A stretch of 15,426 nucleotides of DNA. Origin: Candidatus Pelagibacter sp. (lineage in GTDB: Bacteria; Pseudomonadota; Alphaproteobacteria; Pelagibacterales; Pelagibacteraceae). The stretch is from the NCBI GenBank assembly GCA_029941985.1, contig JAPYTV010000016.1:1-15426 (forward strand), read 5' to 3'. This document shows positions 7,187-13,729 of this stretch, piece after piece (positions within the stretch are counted from its first letter, which is position 1; the number at the start of each line of letters is the position of its first letter). Made by a program: the position numbers and the translations under genes. A model generated the notes under the pieces. That model was given only the letters and a program-made list of their open reading frames with translations, searched no databases and had not been told where the DNA came from.

Positions 7187-8523
7187 TGTTCAAAAAAATC
7201 TTAATTGCAAACCGTGGGGAAATTGCGGTTAGAGTTATACGTGCTTGTAAAGAATGGGGCATTGCGACTGTAGCTGTTCATTCTGATGTTGATAGAGATA
7301 GTATGCATGTTAGGCTTGCCGATGAAAGTGTCTGTATTGGATCTCATCAGCCAGCAAATAGTTATTTAAATGTACCGGCACTAATGTCTGCGATTGAACT
7401 TACTAAAGCAGAAGCTGTGCATCCTGGTTATGGGTTTTTATCTGAAAATGCAAACTTTGCGAGAGTGTTAGAAGAAAATAAAATAAAATTTATTGGCGCT
7501 TCATCAAAATTAATAAAAATGATGGGTGATAAAATTCAAGCAAAGAAAATTGCTAAAGAACATGGGTTACCTGTTATTCAAGGATCTGAAGGTGGTGTGA
7601 CAGATATCAAGGAAGCCAAGGAACTTTGTAAAGAAATAGGGTTTCCAGTTTTAATTAAAGCTTCAGGTGGTGGCGGTGGTAAAGGAATGAAAATTGTTCA
7701 CAAAGAAGAGGAATTTCAAACACTATTCTCTACAGCTAAATCAGAAGCTCAAAAATACTTTGGGAACGATGAAGTTTATATTGAAAAGTTTTTTCAAAAT
7801 CCAAGACACATAGAGGTTCAAATATTATCTGGTAAAAATAGAACTATTCATCTGCATGAGAGAGATTGTTCCGTTCAAAGAAGACATCAAAAATTAATAG
7901 AAGAGACACCAAGCCCAGTTCTAAATGATGAAATTAGAAAAGATCTTTTTGAAAGAACTGTGAGTATGGTAAGCAAAATTGGATATGAAGGTGCAGGAAC
8001 TGTAGAATTTATTTATGAAGATGGAAAATTTTATTTCCTTGAAATGAATACAAGAGTTCAAGTTGAACATCCAGTAACTGAGATGGTTACTGGAATAGAT
8101 ATTATTAAAGAACAAATTTTTATTGCATTTACAGGTGATACAGCACTAAAACAAAGTGACATAAATCCAAGAGGACATGCTATTGAATGTAGAATTAATG
8201 CTGAAGATGCAAGTAAAAATTTTCAACCATCACCTGGAATCATAGGAATGTGTCATCAACCATCTGGTTTTAGAACAAGAGTAGATGGAGCAATATTTCA
8301 AGGTTACAAAGTAACACCGTATTATGACAGTATGATATGTAAATTAATTTGCCATGGCAGAAATAGAACTGAAGCAATTCAAAGAATGAACCGTTCTTTA
8401 GATGAATTCGTAATTGAAGGTATAACAACTACAATACCTCTTCATAAAAAATTACTAAGTCATGAAAAATTTATTAAATCTAATTTTAATGTTAGCTGGT
8501 TAGATAACGAAAAAGTTATCTAG
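7186..8523 (+). CDS. accC: Biotin carboxylase subunit of acetyl-CoA carboxylase
   Basis: ATP-grasp enzyme that carboxylates biotin on AccB using ATP and bicarbonate. The protein has 445 residues, as expected for a stand-alone AccC. The N-terminal biotin carboxylase fold begins KILIANRGEIAVRV. The ATP-grasp domain has the lysine in LIKAS (Lys158), the glycine loop GGGGGKGM (161-168), and HERDCSVQRRHQKLIEE. The metal- and substrate-binding segment EMNTRVQVEHPVTE is intact. The start ATG overlaps the accB stop by one base. The last codons form a strong hairpin (8499-8524) that includes the stop, and the TAG overlaps the stop of the convergent DUF2155 gene in a CTAG palindrome. The carboxyltransferase genes accA and accD are not in the window. 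Confidence 0.98.
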   Translation: MFKKILIANRGEIAVRVIRACKEWGIATVAVHSDVDRDSMHVRLADESVCIGSHQPANSYLNVPALMSAIELTKAEAVHPGYGFLSENANFARVLEENKIKFIGASSKLIKMMGDKIQAKKIAKEHGLPVIQGSEGGVTDIKEAKELCKEIGFPVLIKASGGGGGKGMKIVHKEEEFQTLFSTAKSEAQKYFGNDEVYIEKFFQNPRHIEVQILSGKNRTIHLHERDCSVQRRHQKLIEETPSPVLNDEIRKDLFERTVSMVSKIGYEGAGTVEFIYEDGKFYFLEMNTRVQVEHPVTEMVTGIDIIKEQIFIAFTGDTALKQSDINPRGHAIECRINAEDASKNFQPSPGIIGMCHQPSGFRTRVDGAIFQGYKVTPYYDSMICKLICHGRNRTEAIQRMNRSLDEFVIEGITTTIPLHKKLLSHEKFIKSNFNVSWLDNEKVI

Positions 8524-8524
8524 T
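8499..8524. terminator. Hairpin at the accC/DUF2155 convergent end, possible terminator
   Basis: A near-perfect inverted repeat: left arm 8499-8508, loop GAAAAA (8509-8514), right arm 8515-8524. Eight Watson-Crick pairs (TAGATAAC with GTTATCTA) are extended by two G-T pairs. It ends the accC coding sequence and contains both opposing stop codons. There is no T-tract after it on either strand, so it is not a canonical intrinsic terminator. It could stop transcription weakly in both directions or protect mRNA 3' ends. The structure is seen in the sequence; the function is inference. Confidence 0.4.
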
Positions 8525-8936
8525 AACATTTCATTAACCAAATATCATAAACTGGATGATCAAAGGGGTTTATTGTAGGACCTGATGAAAAAGTCCAACC
8601 ATTAAATACAAAAACTTCATCATTATTATTACTTGCTAGATCTATAACTTGAAGATAAGCTGTAATTTCTGGATTATCATCAAATTCTGAATTTTTACAC
8701 TTTAAACTTTTTATTAAAAGGTTTTTATATTTTTTTTCTTCTCCAATTTTTATTTTTAAAAGATTATTTTTAGAACTAACTTTGTCTAGAATTTTTATCT
8801 CAATAAATTTACCTTCAGGAGCTTCTTGATTTTCTAACGCTTTCGTTGAAGAAATTATGTTTATAAAAATAAAATATAATAAAATTATAAAAAAATTAAT
8901 TCTTCCAACTAGTATATTTTTTTTTAATCTCATCAT
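8520..8936 (-). CDS. DUF2155 family secreted protein
   Basis: Exported protein of unknown function, about 138 residues. The N-terminus is a signal-peptide-like segment, MRLKKN then a hydrophobic stretch (about residues 9-28), ending near TKALENQ. The mature part matches my memory of DUF2155: a basic beta-strand start (KFIEIKILDKVSS), a Cys in LKCKNS, then VFNGWTFSSGPTINPFDHP and a final cysteine (WLMKC). The two conserved Cys may form a periplasmic disulfide. The frame is open upstream to 9005, but that part overlaps the NDUFA12-like gene and would bury the signal peptide. I prefer the ATG-ATG pair at 8931-8936 (8933 is equally possible). The gene overlaps the upstream gene by about 40 bases and accC by 4. 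Adjacency to the NDUFA12 gene is common in alphaproteobacteria and hints at, but does not prove, a link to the respiratory chain. Confidence 0.82.
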   Translation of the reverse strand: MMRLKKNILVGRINFFIILLYFIFINIISSTKALENQEAPEGKFIEIKILDKVSSKNNLLKIKIGEEKKYKNLLIKSLKCKNSEFDDNPEITAYLQVIDLASNNNDEVFVFNGWTFSSGPTINPFDHPVYDIWLMKCY

Positions 8937-9255
8937 TATTTTTATTTGGGTGATAGGCATTTTCAGTACCAGTTTGGTTAGGCAGATGTGATTTTTGCCA
9001 TTCATATTTTTTTAAATCATGTTTATTTTCTATATTGTTATTTGTAAAATGAATCCATGAATACCACTCACTTGGTATTTTTGAGGCATCTACCTCATCA
9101 ATATAAATGATCCACCTCTTACCTGACTTGCTTTCGTAGTACTTATTTCCAAAAGAATCTTTTCCAACTAATTTTCCAAAAAATATTGTTTTTAATTTTG
9201 TTCCAAAAGTCTCTTGATTCCACCAGATGAAAAGTTTTTTAAAAAGTGTCAACAT
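8896..9255 (-). CDS. NDUFA12 (B17.2) family NADH:ubiquinone oxidoreductase accessory subunit
   Basis: Homologue of the 17.2 kDa supernumerary subunit of complex I, one of the few accessory subunits shared by alphaproteobacteria and mitochondria; 119 residues. Family marks seen are an N-terminal LFIWWNQETFGTKLKT, then GKLVGKDSFGNKYYES, KRWIIYI, the motif IPSEWYSWIHF, and a C-terminal WQKSHLPNQTGTENAY with a late tyrosine. There is no signal peptide; the protein is expected on the matrix-equivalent (cytoplasmic) side of complex I. The ATG at 9253-9255 has no clear Shine-Dalgarno. Its last 41 bases overlap the DUF2155 start in another frame, so the two genes are probably translated together. Confidence 0.92.
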   Translation of the reverse strand: MLTLFKKLFIWWNQETFGTKLKTIFFGKLVGKDSFGNKYYESKSGKRWIIYIDEVDASKIPSEWYSWIHFTNNNIENKHDLKKYEWQKSHLPNQTGTENAYHPNKNNDEIKKKYTSWKN

Positions 9256-9369
9256 ATAATTTTATTATTTCTTCAATTAAAGATTGTATAATATAAATTA
9301 GACTAAAGTATGAATTTGTATATAAATTAATTATCTTAAGATTCAAAACAAATTTTAATTAGAGGAAAA
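9256..9369. promoter_or_regulatory. Divergent intergenic region with candidate promoters
   Basis: At 114 bases this is the largest gene-free stretch in the window. A perfect -10 hexamer TATAAT lies at 9287-9292 on the plus strand, about 77 bases before the start of the NrdJ-like gene. Its upstream region is AT-rich with no good -35. On the minus strand a TATTAT/TATACAAT-type element overlaps the same site and could serve the NDUFA12-like gene, so the two promoters may compete. A Shine-Dalgarno AGAGGA lies at 9361-9366, four bases before the plus-strand ATG. I see no riboswitch or convincing hairpin. Confidence 0.45.
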
Positions 9370-10191
9370 ATGGCAAAATACTTAGTAGAAACTTATTATA
9401 CGTGTAGCTTCAAAGTTAACCATTATTTAGATGATATTAATGAAACTGAATTAGCAAATTTAGAAAAAAGAGATGATGGAAAGTTTGAGGTTTTAGATGT
9501 TAAGCTGGATACTAGAAAGACAAAAAACCTAGACCCTAATAACAAGGTGATAAAGACTAAAAAATTAGACATTATATCTGATAAAACTGAACCTAAAATT
9601 ATATCAAAAGATGATAATACAACTTTTATTAAAAAAATTAATGAAGGTGTAAGTAAAAGATTTAGTATGCCTGATAGAAGAAAAGGCTACATTCAAAAAG
9701 CAACAATTGGTGATCATAAAGTATATTTACATACCGGTGAATATGAGGATGGAAAAATAGGTGAAATTTTTATTGATACAAGTAAAGAGGGTGAGTTAGT
9801 AAAAGCTTTAATGAATAACTTTGCAATAGCTATATCTTTAGGTCTTCAATACGGTGTGCCTTTAGACGAATTTATTAGTGCTTATGTTGATACTAAATTT
9901 GAGCCATCTGGCAAAGTACATGGAAATGATAGAATATTAAGCGCTTCATCAATTTTAGATTATATTTTTAGAGAATTAGCTATTTCATACCAAGGTAGAG
10001 AAGATTTGGCTCATACTCCCACTATTGGAGAATCAGACAAAACTGTTTCTGATGATGAAAATACAGACGATCAAAATCAATTCTTAAAAATGGTAAAAAA
10101 TATTACAAGCAAAGGTTTTGTAAGAAATAATTATAAAAAAAATCTTGTAGATTTATCTGATATTAAAATTAGTTTAAAAGGTAAGAAATAA
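9370..10191 (+). CDS. Stand-alone protein resembling the C-terminal region of B12-dependent ribonucleotide reductase (TSCPD-type)
   Basis: A 273-residue soluble protein. Residues about 97-215 closely recall the C-terminal part of class II ribonucleotide reductase (NrdJ) of alphaproteobacteria: MPDRRKGYIQKATIGDHKVY, HTGEYEDGKIGEIFID, LMNNFAIAISLGLQYGVPL, FEPSGKVHGND, and ASSILDYIFRELAISYQGR. The N-terminal 1-55 (YLVETYYTCSFKVNHYLDD) is a separate small domain I do not recognise. It is joined by a charged linker (56-95) and followed by an acidic then basic tail (216-273). No reductase catalytic barrel or radical cysteine is present, so it cannot be a reductase by itself. The Cys-rich NrdJ tail is also missing; the only cysteine is Cys12. 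It has a good Shine-Dalgarno (AGAGGA). Only two bases separate its stop from the convergent aspS stop. The function is unknown; a nucleotide-sensing or RNR-partner role is a guess. Confidence 0.8.
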   Translation: MAKYLVETYYTCSFKVNHYLDDINETELANLEKRDDGKFEVLDVKLDTRKTKNLDPNNKVIKTKKLDIISDKTEPKIISKDDNTTFIKKINEGVSKRFSMPDRRKGYIQKATIGDHKVYLHTGEYEDGKIGEIFIDTSKEGELVKALMNNFAIAISLGLQYGVPLDEFISAYVDTKFEPSGKVHGNDRILSASSILDYIFRELAISYQGREDLAHTPTIGESDKTVSDDENTDDQNQFLKMVKNITSKGFVRNNYKKNLVDLSDIKISLKGKK

Positions 10192-10193
10192 TA

Positions 10194-11978
10194 CTATTTT
10201 TTAATTTTAATAGCTAAGCCTAGTTCTTTTAATTGATCTTCATTTACTTCTGAAGGTGCGTTCATCATCAAATCTTGTGCATTTTGATTCATTGGAAACA
10301 TTGTAACTTCTCTTATATTTTTTTCATTAGCTAACAACATGACAATTCTATCTATGCCAGGTGCTATACCACCATGTGGAGGTGCTCCATAACTTAAAGC
10401 ATTAATCATACCACTAAATTTTTCATCAACTTGTTTTTTTTCATATCCAGCAATTGAGAACAATTTGTACATTAATTCAGGTATATGATTTCTGATCGCC
10501 CCAGAAGATAGCTCTATTCCATTACAAACAATGTCATATTGGTAAGCTTTTATATCTAATGGTTTATCGAAATTTAAGTTTTTAATATTTCCTTGTGGCA
10601 TTGAAAAAGGATTGTGACTAAATTCAATCTTATTAGTTACCTCATTTTTTTCAAACATTGGGTAGTCAACTACCCAGCAGAAAGCAAAGCTATTATCGTC
10701 AATTAAATCTAAATCTTTAGCTATTTTATCTCTTGCTTGAGAGGTAATTTTTTCAATATCACTAGTTTTTCCACATGCAAAAAATACGCTATCTCCTTCT
10801 TTTGCTCCTGTGATTTTCATAATTTCTTCTAAAGATTTACTTGAAAAAAACTTTCCAACGGGTCCTTTAGCAGTAATTTGTTTGTCCTTTTCTAATGTAA
10901 AATAAGCTAAACCAGATGCACCTTGTTCCTTGGCCCATTTATCTATATTATCAAAAAAACTTCTTGGTTTGTCTTTTGTGTTTTTGGTTACAATGCTTCT
11001 TACTTTAGATCCTGAATTTACAAGTTTCTTAAATATTTCAAAAGTAACATCATCTCTAGTAAAAATGTTTGTTAAATCAGAAATTAACAAAGGATTTCTT
11101 AAATCTGGTTTATCTGTACCATATTTAAGCATAGATTCCTCATAAGATATTTTAGGAAATTTTTCATGCATTAATTTTTTAGAAGAAAACTTTTTAAACA
11201 CATTTACTATTAATTGTTCAACTACTTTAAATACATCTTCTTGTTCAACAAAAGACATTTCTAAATCTAATTGATAAAACTCGCCTGGACTTCTATCGGC
11301 TCTTGCATCTTCATCTCTAAAACATGGTGCTATTTGAAAATACTTATCAAATCCTGATACCATTATTAATTGCTTGAATTGTTGTGGAGCTTGTGGAAGA
11401 GCATAAAATTTTCCAGGATTTAATCTGCTAGGAACTAAAAAATCTCTAGCACCCTCTGGACTTGAAGACGTAAGTATTGGAGTTTGGAACTCTAAAAACC
11501 CTAGTTTAAACATTTCATTTCTTATAAATGAAATAACTTTTGATCTTAAAATAATATTATCATGAATTTTTTTTCTCCTTAAATCTAAAAATCTATATTT
11601 TAATCTAATTTCTTCAGCATATTCTTGATCACTAAAAACAGGCATTGGCAACTCTTTGCAAATTCCAAGTGTTTCAAATGAATTTATGTTGACTTCAATT
11701 TCGCCCGTTTGAAGTTCTGGGTTAATAGTCTCGTTACTTCTTTCAATAACTTTTCCGTCTATTCTAATTACACTTTCTAGCTGAATTTTTTCTAGTTCTT
11801 TAAAACTAGAATTACTTTTATCAATTATACATTGTGTCATTCCATAGTTGTCTCTTAAGTCAATAAATAAAAGATTACCGTGGTCTCTTTTTTTATTGAT
11901 CCAACCAGATAAAACAACTTCTTGACCACTGTTTTCTTTTTTTAATTCACTACAGTTATGACTTCTATATTTATTCAA
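10194..11978 (-). CDS. aspS: Aspartyl-tRNA synthetase
   Basis: Class II synthetase charging tRNA-Asp; 594 residues, bacterial type. It has an N-terminal OB anticodon-binding domain (about 1-110, VVLSGWINKKRDHG). Motif 1 includes FLEFQTPILTSSSPEGARDF, motif 2 FRDEDARADRSPGEFYQLD, and motif 3 GIAPGIDRIVML. A GAD insertion domain lies at roughly 290-420. His33 in KKRDHG corresponds to the histidine that in Pseudomonas AspRS is linked to also charging tRNA-Asn, so a non-discriminating enzyme feeding GatCAB is possible. The start is TTG at 11976-11978, supported by AGAGGA at 11984-11989; the first residues NKYRSHNCSEL fit the family. It overlaps the hda stop by 8 bases, implying coupling. Confidence 0.97.
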   Translation of the reverse strand: MNKYRSHNCSELKKENSGQEVVLSGWINKKRDHGNLLFIDLRDNYGMTQCIIDKSNSSFKELEKIQLESVIRIDGKVIERSNETINPELQTGEIEVNINSFETLGICKELPMPVFSDQEYAEEIRLKYRFLDLRRKKIHDNIILRSKVISFIRNEMFKLGFLEFQTPILTSSSPEGARDFLVPSRLNPGKFYALPQAPQQFKQLIMVSGFDKYFQIAPCFRDEDARADRSPGEFYQLDLEMSFVEQEDVFKVVEQLIVNVFKKFSSKKLMHEKFPKISYEESMLKYGTDKPDLRNPLLISDLTNIFTRDDVTFEIFKKLVNSGSKVRSIVTKNTKDKPRSFFDNIDKWAKEQGASGLAYFTLEKDKQITAKGPVGKFFSSKSLEEIMKITGAKEGDSVFFACGKTSDIEKITSQARDKIAKDLDLIDDNSFAFCWVVDYPMFEKNEVTNKIEFSHNPFSMPQGNIKNLNFDKPLDIKAYQYDIVCNGIELSSGAIRNHIPELMYKLFSIAGYEKKQVDEKFSGMINALSYGAPPHGGIAPGIDRIVMLLANEKNIREVTMFPMNQNAQDLMMNAPSEVNEDQLKELGLAIKIKK

Positions 11979-12642
11979 TTTGTTCCTCTAATGCTTCATT
12001 AATAATTTTAAAATTAATTGATTTTTTTTTTTTTAAACTGATCCTGTCAATTTTATATATGAATTCAAATATTTTGCCATACGATCTCTCTACTCTTTTA
12101 ATGATAAAATCAATCAATTTTTTATCAATTATGACTTGTCTATCTGATAAGTTTTTCAATATTAAAGCAAACATCAATTCATCATCAGGGTTTTCAATTT
12201 TTGATAAAAGGCAATTTTTTGTTCTTGAACGAAGATCCTCTAGCTTGAATTTAATTTCAGTAATAGGTTGAGTTGAGGTTATAATTAAAAATTTATTATC
12301 TTGGTCTATTATATTAAATAATGAATAAATTAGTTTTTCATTTATATCTAAATTGAGATCCTCAAGAATAATATTTTGGTATGGTTTAATTTCTTTCAAA
12401 TTTTCATTACTCAATAAATTTGATTCTATTTTTATACCTTTAAATTTTTTTAAAAAAATATTAGCTAGATGAGATTTACCAGAATATTTTTCACCATTTA
12501 TATTTAAAAAATTTTTCTCCCATTTTGGCCACTTATTTATTAACTCAAAAGTATAATAATTGCTTTTACAAACATAAAAATTATCCTCTTTAAAGTTTTG
12601 TTTATAATCAAAATCTAACAATAATTGATTTAAAGTTTTCAT
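11971..12642 (-). CDS. hdaA: Hda-type DnaA homologue, regulator of replication initiation
   Basis: AAA+ protein of 223 residues that with the DNA-loaded beta clamp stimulates ATP hydrolysis by DnaA and so prevents re-initiation. The N-terminus holds the clamp-binding motif QLLLDF (6-11), in the place of QLSLPL in E. coli Hda. A Walker A motif is at 50-58 (GEKYSGKSH), a Walker B-like strand at 91-96 (IILEDL), sensor 1 at about 121-125, the arginine-finger region LEDLRSRT (135-141), and sensor 2 near RSYGKIFEF (186-194). It lacks the DnaA C-terminal DNA-binding domain. The ATG overlaps the stop of the DUF2066 gene as ATGA, and its end overlaps aspS by 8 bases. DUF2066-hda next to divergent purMN is a familiar alphaproteobacterial order. 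Confidence 0.9.
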   Translation of the reverse strand: MKTLNQLLLDFDYKQNFKEDNFYVCKSNYYTFELINKWPKWEKNFLNINGEKYSGKSHLANIFLKKFKGIKIESNLLSNENLKEIKPYQNIILEDLNLDINEKLIYSLFNIIDQDNKFLIITSTQPITEIKFKLEDLRSRTKNCLLSKIENPDDELMFALILKNLSDRQVIIDKKLIDFIIKRVERSYGKIFEFIYKIDRISLKKKKSINFKIINEALEEQIE

Positions 12643-13718
12643 TCAACGGTCCATGTATTGTTTTTCATAACTAGATTAAAATTATTTTTTTTCATATCAC
12701 TTAAAAAAGTTTTGGGAGAGCCGTTATAAATAATTCTAAAAAAAATATTTTCGTTGTTAAATTTTAAAATATAAAAATCAGATATTAAATCAAGGCTATT
12801 AAGTATCTTTTCTAAGTTTTGAATTTTACTGTATTCTTTAGAGTTAATAGATATTGTCATTGGTAATTTTATAGATGTGTTAATTTCATTATTTTTTTTC
12901 CAGTAATTTTCATAAATAGTTTTTAATTTATCTAAGATTATTGTAAAATTTTCTTCATCATTTAAATCTATTTTTTTAAATACTTGATTATCTACTTTAA
13001 ATGAATTTTTTAAATTTATTTTTGAAAGGACTTTTAATTCATCTTTATTTTTGAATATAATCGTAATTATATAATCTTCTAAATCATATTTTTTTATTAA
13101 ATTTATAAAATCATAATCTTCTATAGATTTAAAGTTTCTTTGAATAATATTTAAATCTTCAAGATCCTCACTTGGTAACAAATAATCTAATAAATGATAA
13201 TTCTCACTACTACTATTCCATTTTTGATAAAAAATATTATCTGTAAATAAATAAATATTGTCGAAATCTAAGTCTACTAATATTGGAATCAACAATACTT
13301 TATTTCTAACTGGGATTGAAGGGAATATATTTTTTTTTTCTAAAAAATTTAAAATATTTTTTTTATTAAATGTTACTTCTAGTTTTGCAAAATATTCGTC
13401 ATTAATAAACCTTTCATCGCTTATAGTAAAAGAATCAATCATGCCTTTTAACTCTTTTAATGATATATTTTTTATTTTATCTCTATCGTTTGAAATTGTA
13501 ATCATTGAAATTAAGTTATAGAAACCTGCTCTAAATCCATTATCAATTACTTTATTCTTGTTAAAATTTAACTCAAATGGGGCTGAAATCTCAATATCAT
13601 ATATCTTGAAAGTGTTTGCATACAAAAAACTTGTGGAAAAAAAGATTATAAATAGAGCATATGAAATAAAAAATATATATGGTTTTTTTAATCGTAATAA
13701 TTTATTTTTAATTTGCAT
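12639..13718 (-). CDS. DUF2066 domain exported protein
   Basis: Protein of unknown function, 359 residues. It begins with a basic N-terminus (MQIKNKLLRLKK), a hydrophobic stretch (about 14-32) and a likely signal peptidase site after Ala34 (FLYA-NTF). The mature region has the DUF2066 pattern: an early segment on a regularly repeated unit, then IDSFTISDERFINDEYFAKLEVTFNKK (about 91-117). The rest is Asn-, Lys- and Ile-rich with no catalytic motif I can name, and no further clear membrane helix. It is predicted periplasmic or membrane-tethered. The start is 11 bases from the divergent purM start with no Shine-Dalgarno. The stop overlaps hda by 4 bases (ATGA). It lies in an operon with hda; whether it has a role in replication control is unknown. 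Confidence 0.8.
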   Translation of the reverse strand: MQIKNKLLRLKKPYIFFISYALFIIFFSTSFLYANTFKIYDIEISAPFELNFNKNKVIDNGFRAGFYNLISMITISNDRDKIKNISLKELKGMIDSFTISDERFINDEYFAKLEVTFNKKNILNFLEKKNIFPSIPVRNKVLLIPILVDLDFDNIYLFTDNIFYQKWNSSSENYHLLDYLLPSEDLEDLNIIQRNFKSIEDYDFINLIKKYDLEDYIITIIFKNKDELKVLSKINLKNSFKVDNQVFKKIDLNDEENFTIILDKLKTIYENYWKKNNEINTSIKLPMTISINSKEYSKIQNLEKILNSLDLISDFYILKFNNENIFFRIIYNGSPKTFLSDMKKNNFNLVMKNNTWTVE

Positions 13719-13729
13719 ATTTTATACTA
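13719..13729. promoter_or_regulatory. 11-base divergent gap between the DUF2066 gene and purM
   Basis: The two start codons point away from each other with only 11 bases (ATTTTATACTA) between them. AT-rich -10-like hexamers sit on both strands: TATTTT at 13718-13723 for purM, and TAGTAT on the minus strand for the DUF2066 gene. If used, both would place transcription starts at about the ATG, giving leaderless mRNAs. -35 elements would then lie inside the opposing coding sequences. This reading is inference; the spacing is seen directly. Confidence 0.35.

Noticed and set aside
8937..9005. Longer DUF2155 protein starting at 9005
   Set aside because: The extra 23 residues overlap the NDUFA12-like gene and would push the signal peptide into the interior.
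10183..10202. AT-only hairpin with a run of T at the NrdJ-like/aspS convergent end
   Set aside because: Eight weak pairs including a G-T and no G-C; predicted stability is too low to call a terminator.
13258..13521. Open frame on the plus strand inside the DUF2066 gene
   Set aside because: Low-complexity translation without recognisable domains; the minus-strand frame has a signal peptide and family features. Similar antisense frames at 2230-2472, 4846-5121, 6911-7093, 7921-8115, 10930-11145, 12059-12271, 13750-13980 and 14398-14884 were left out for the same reason.
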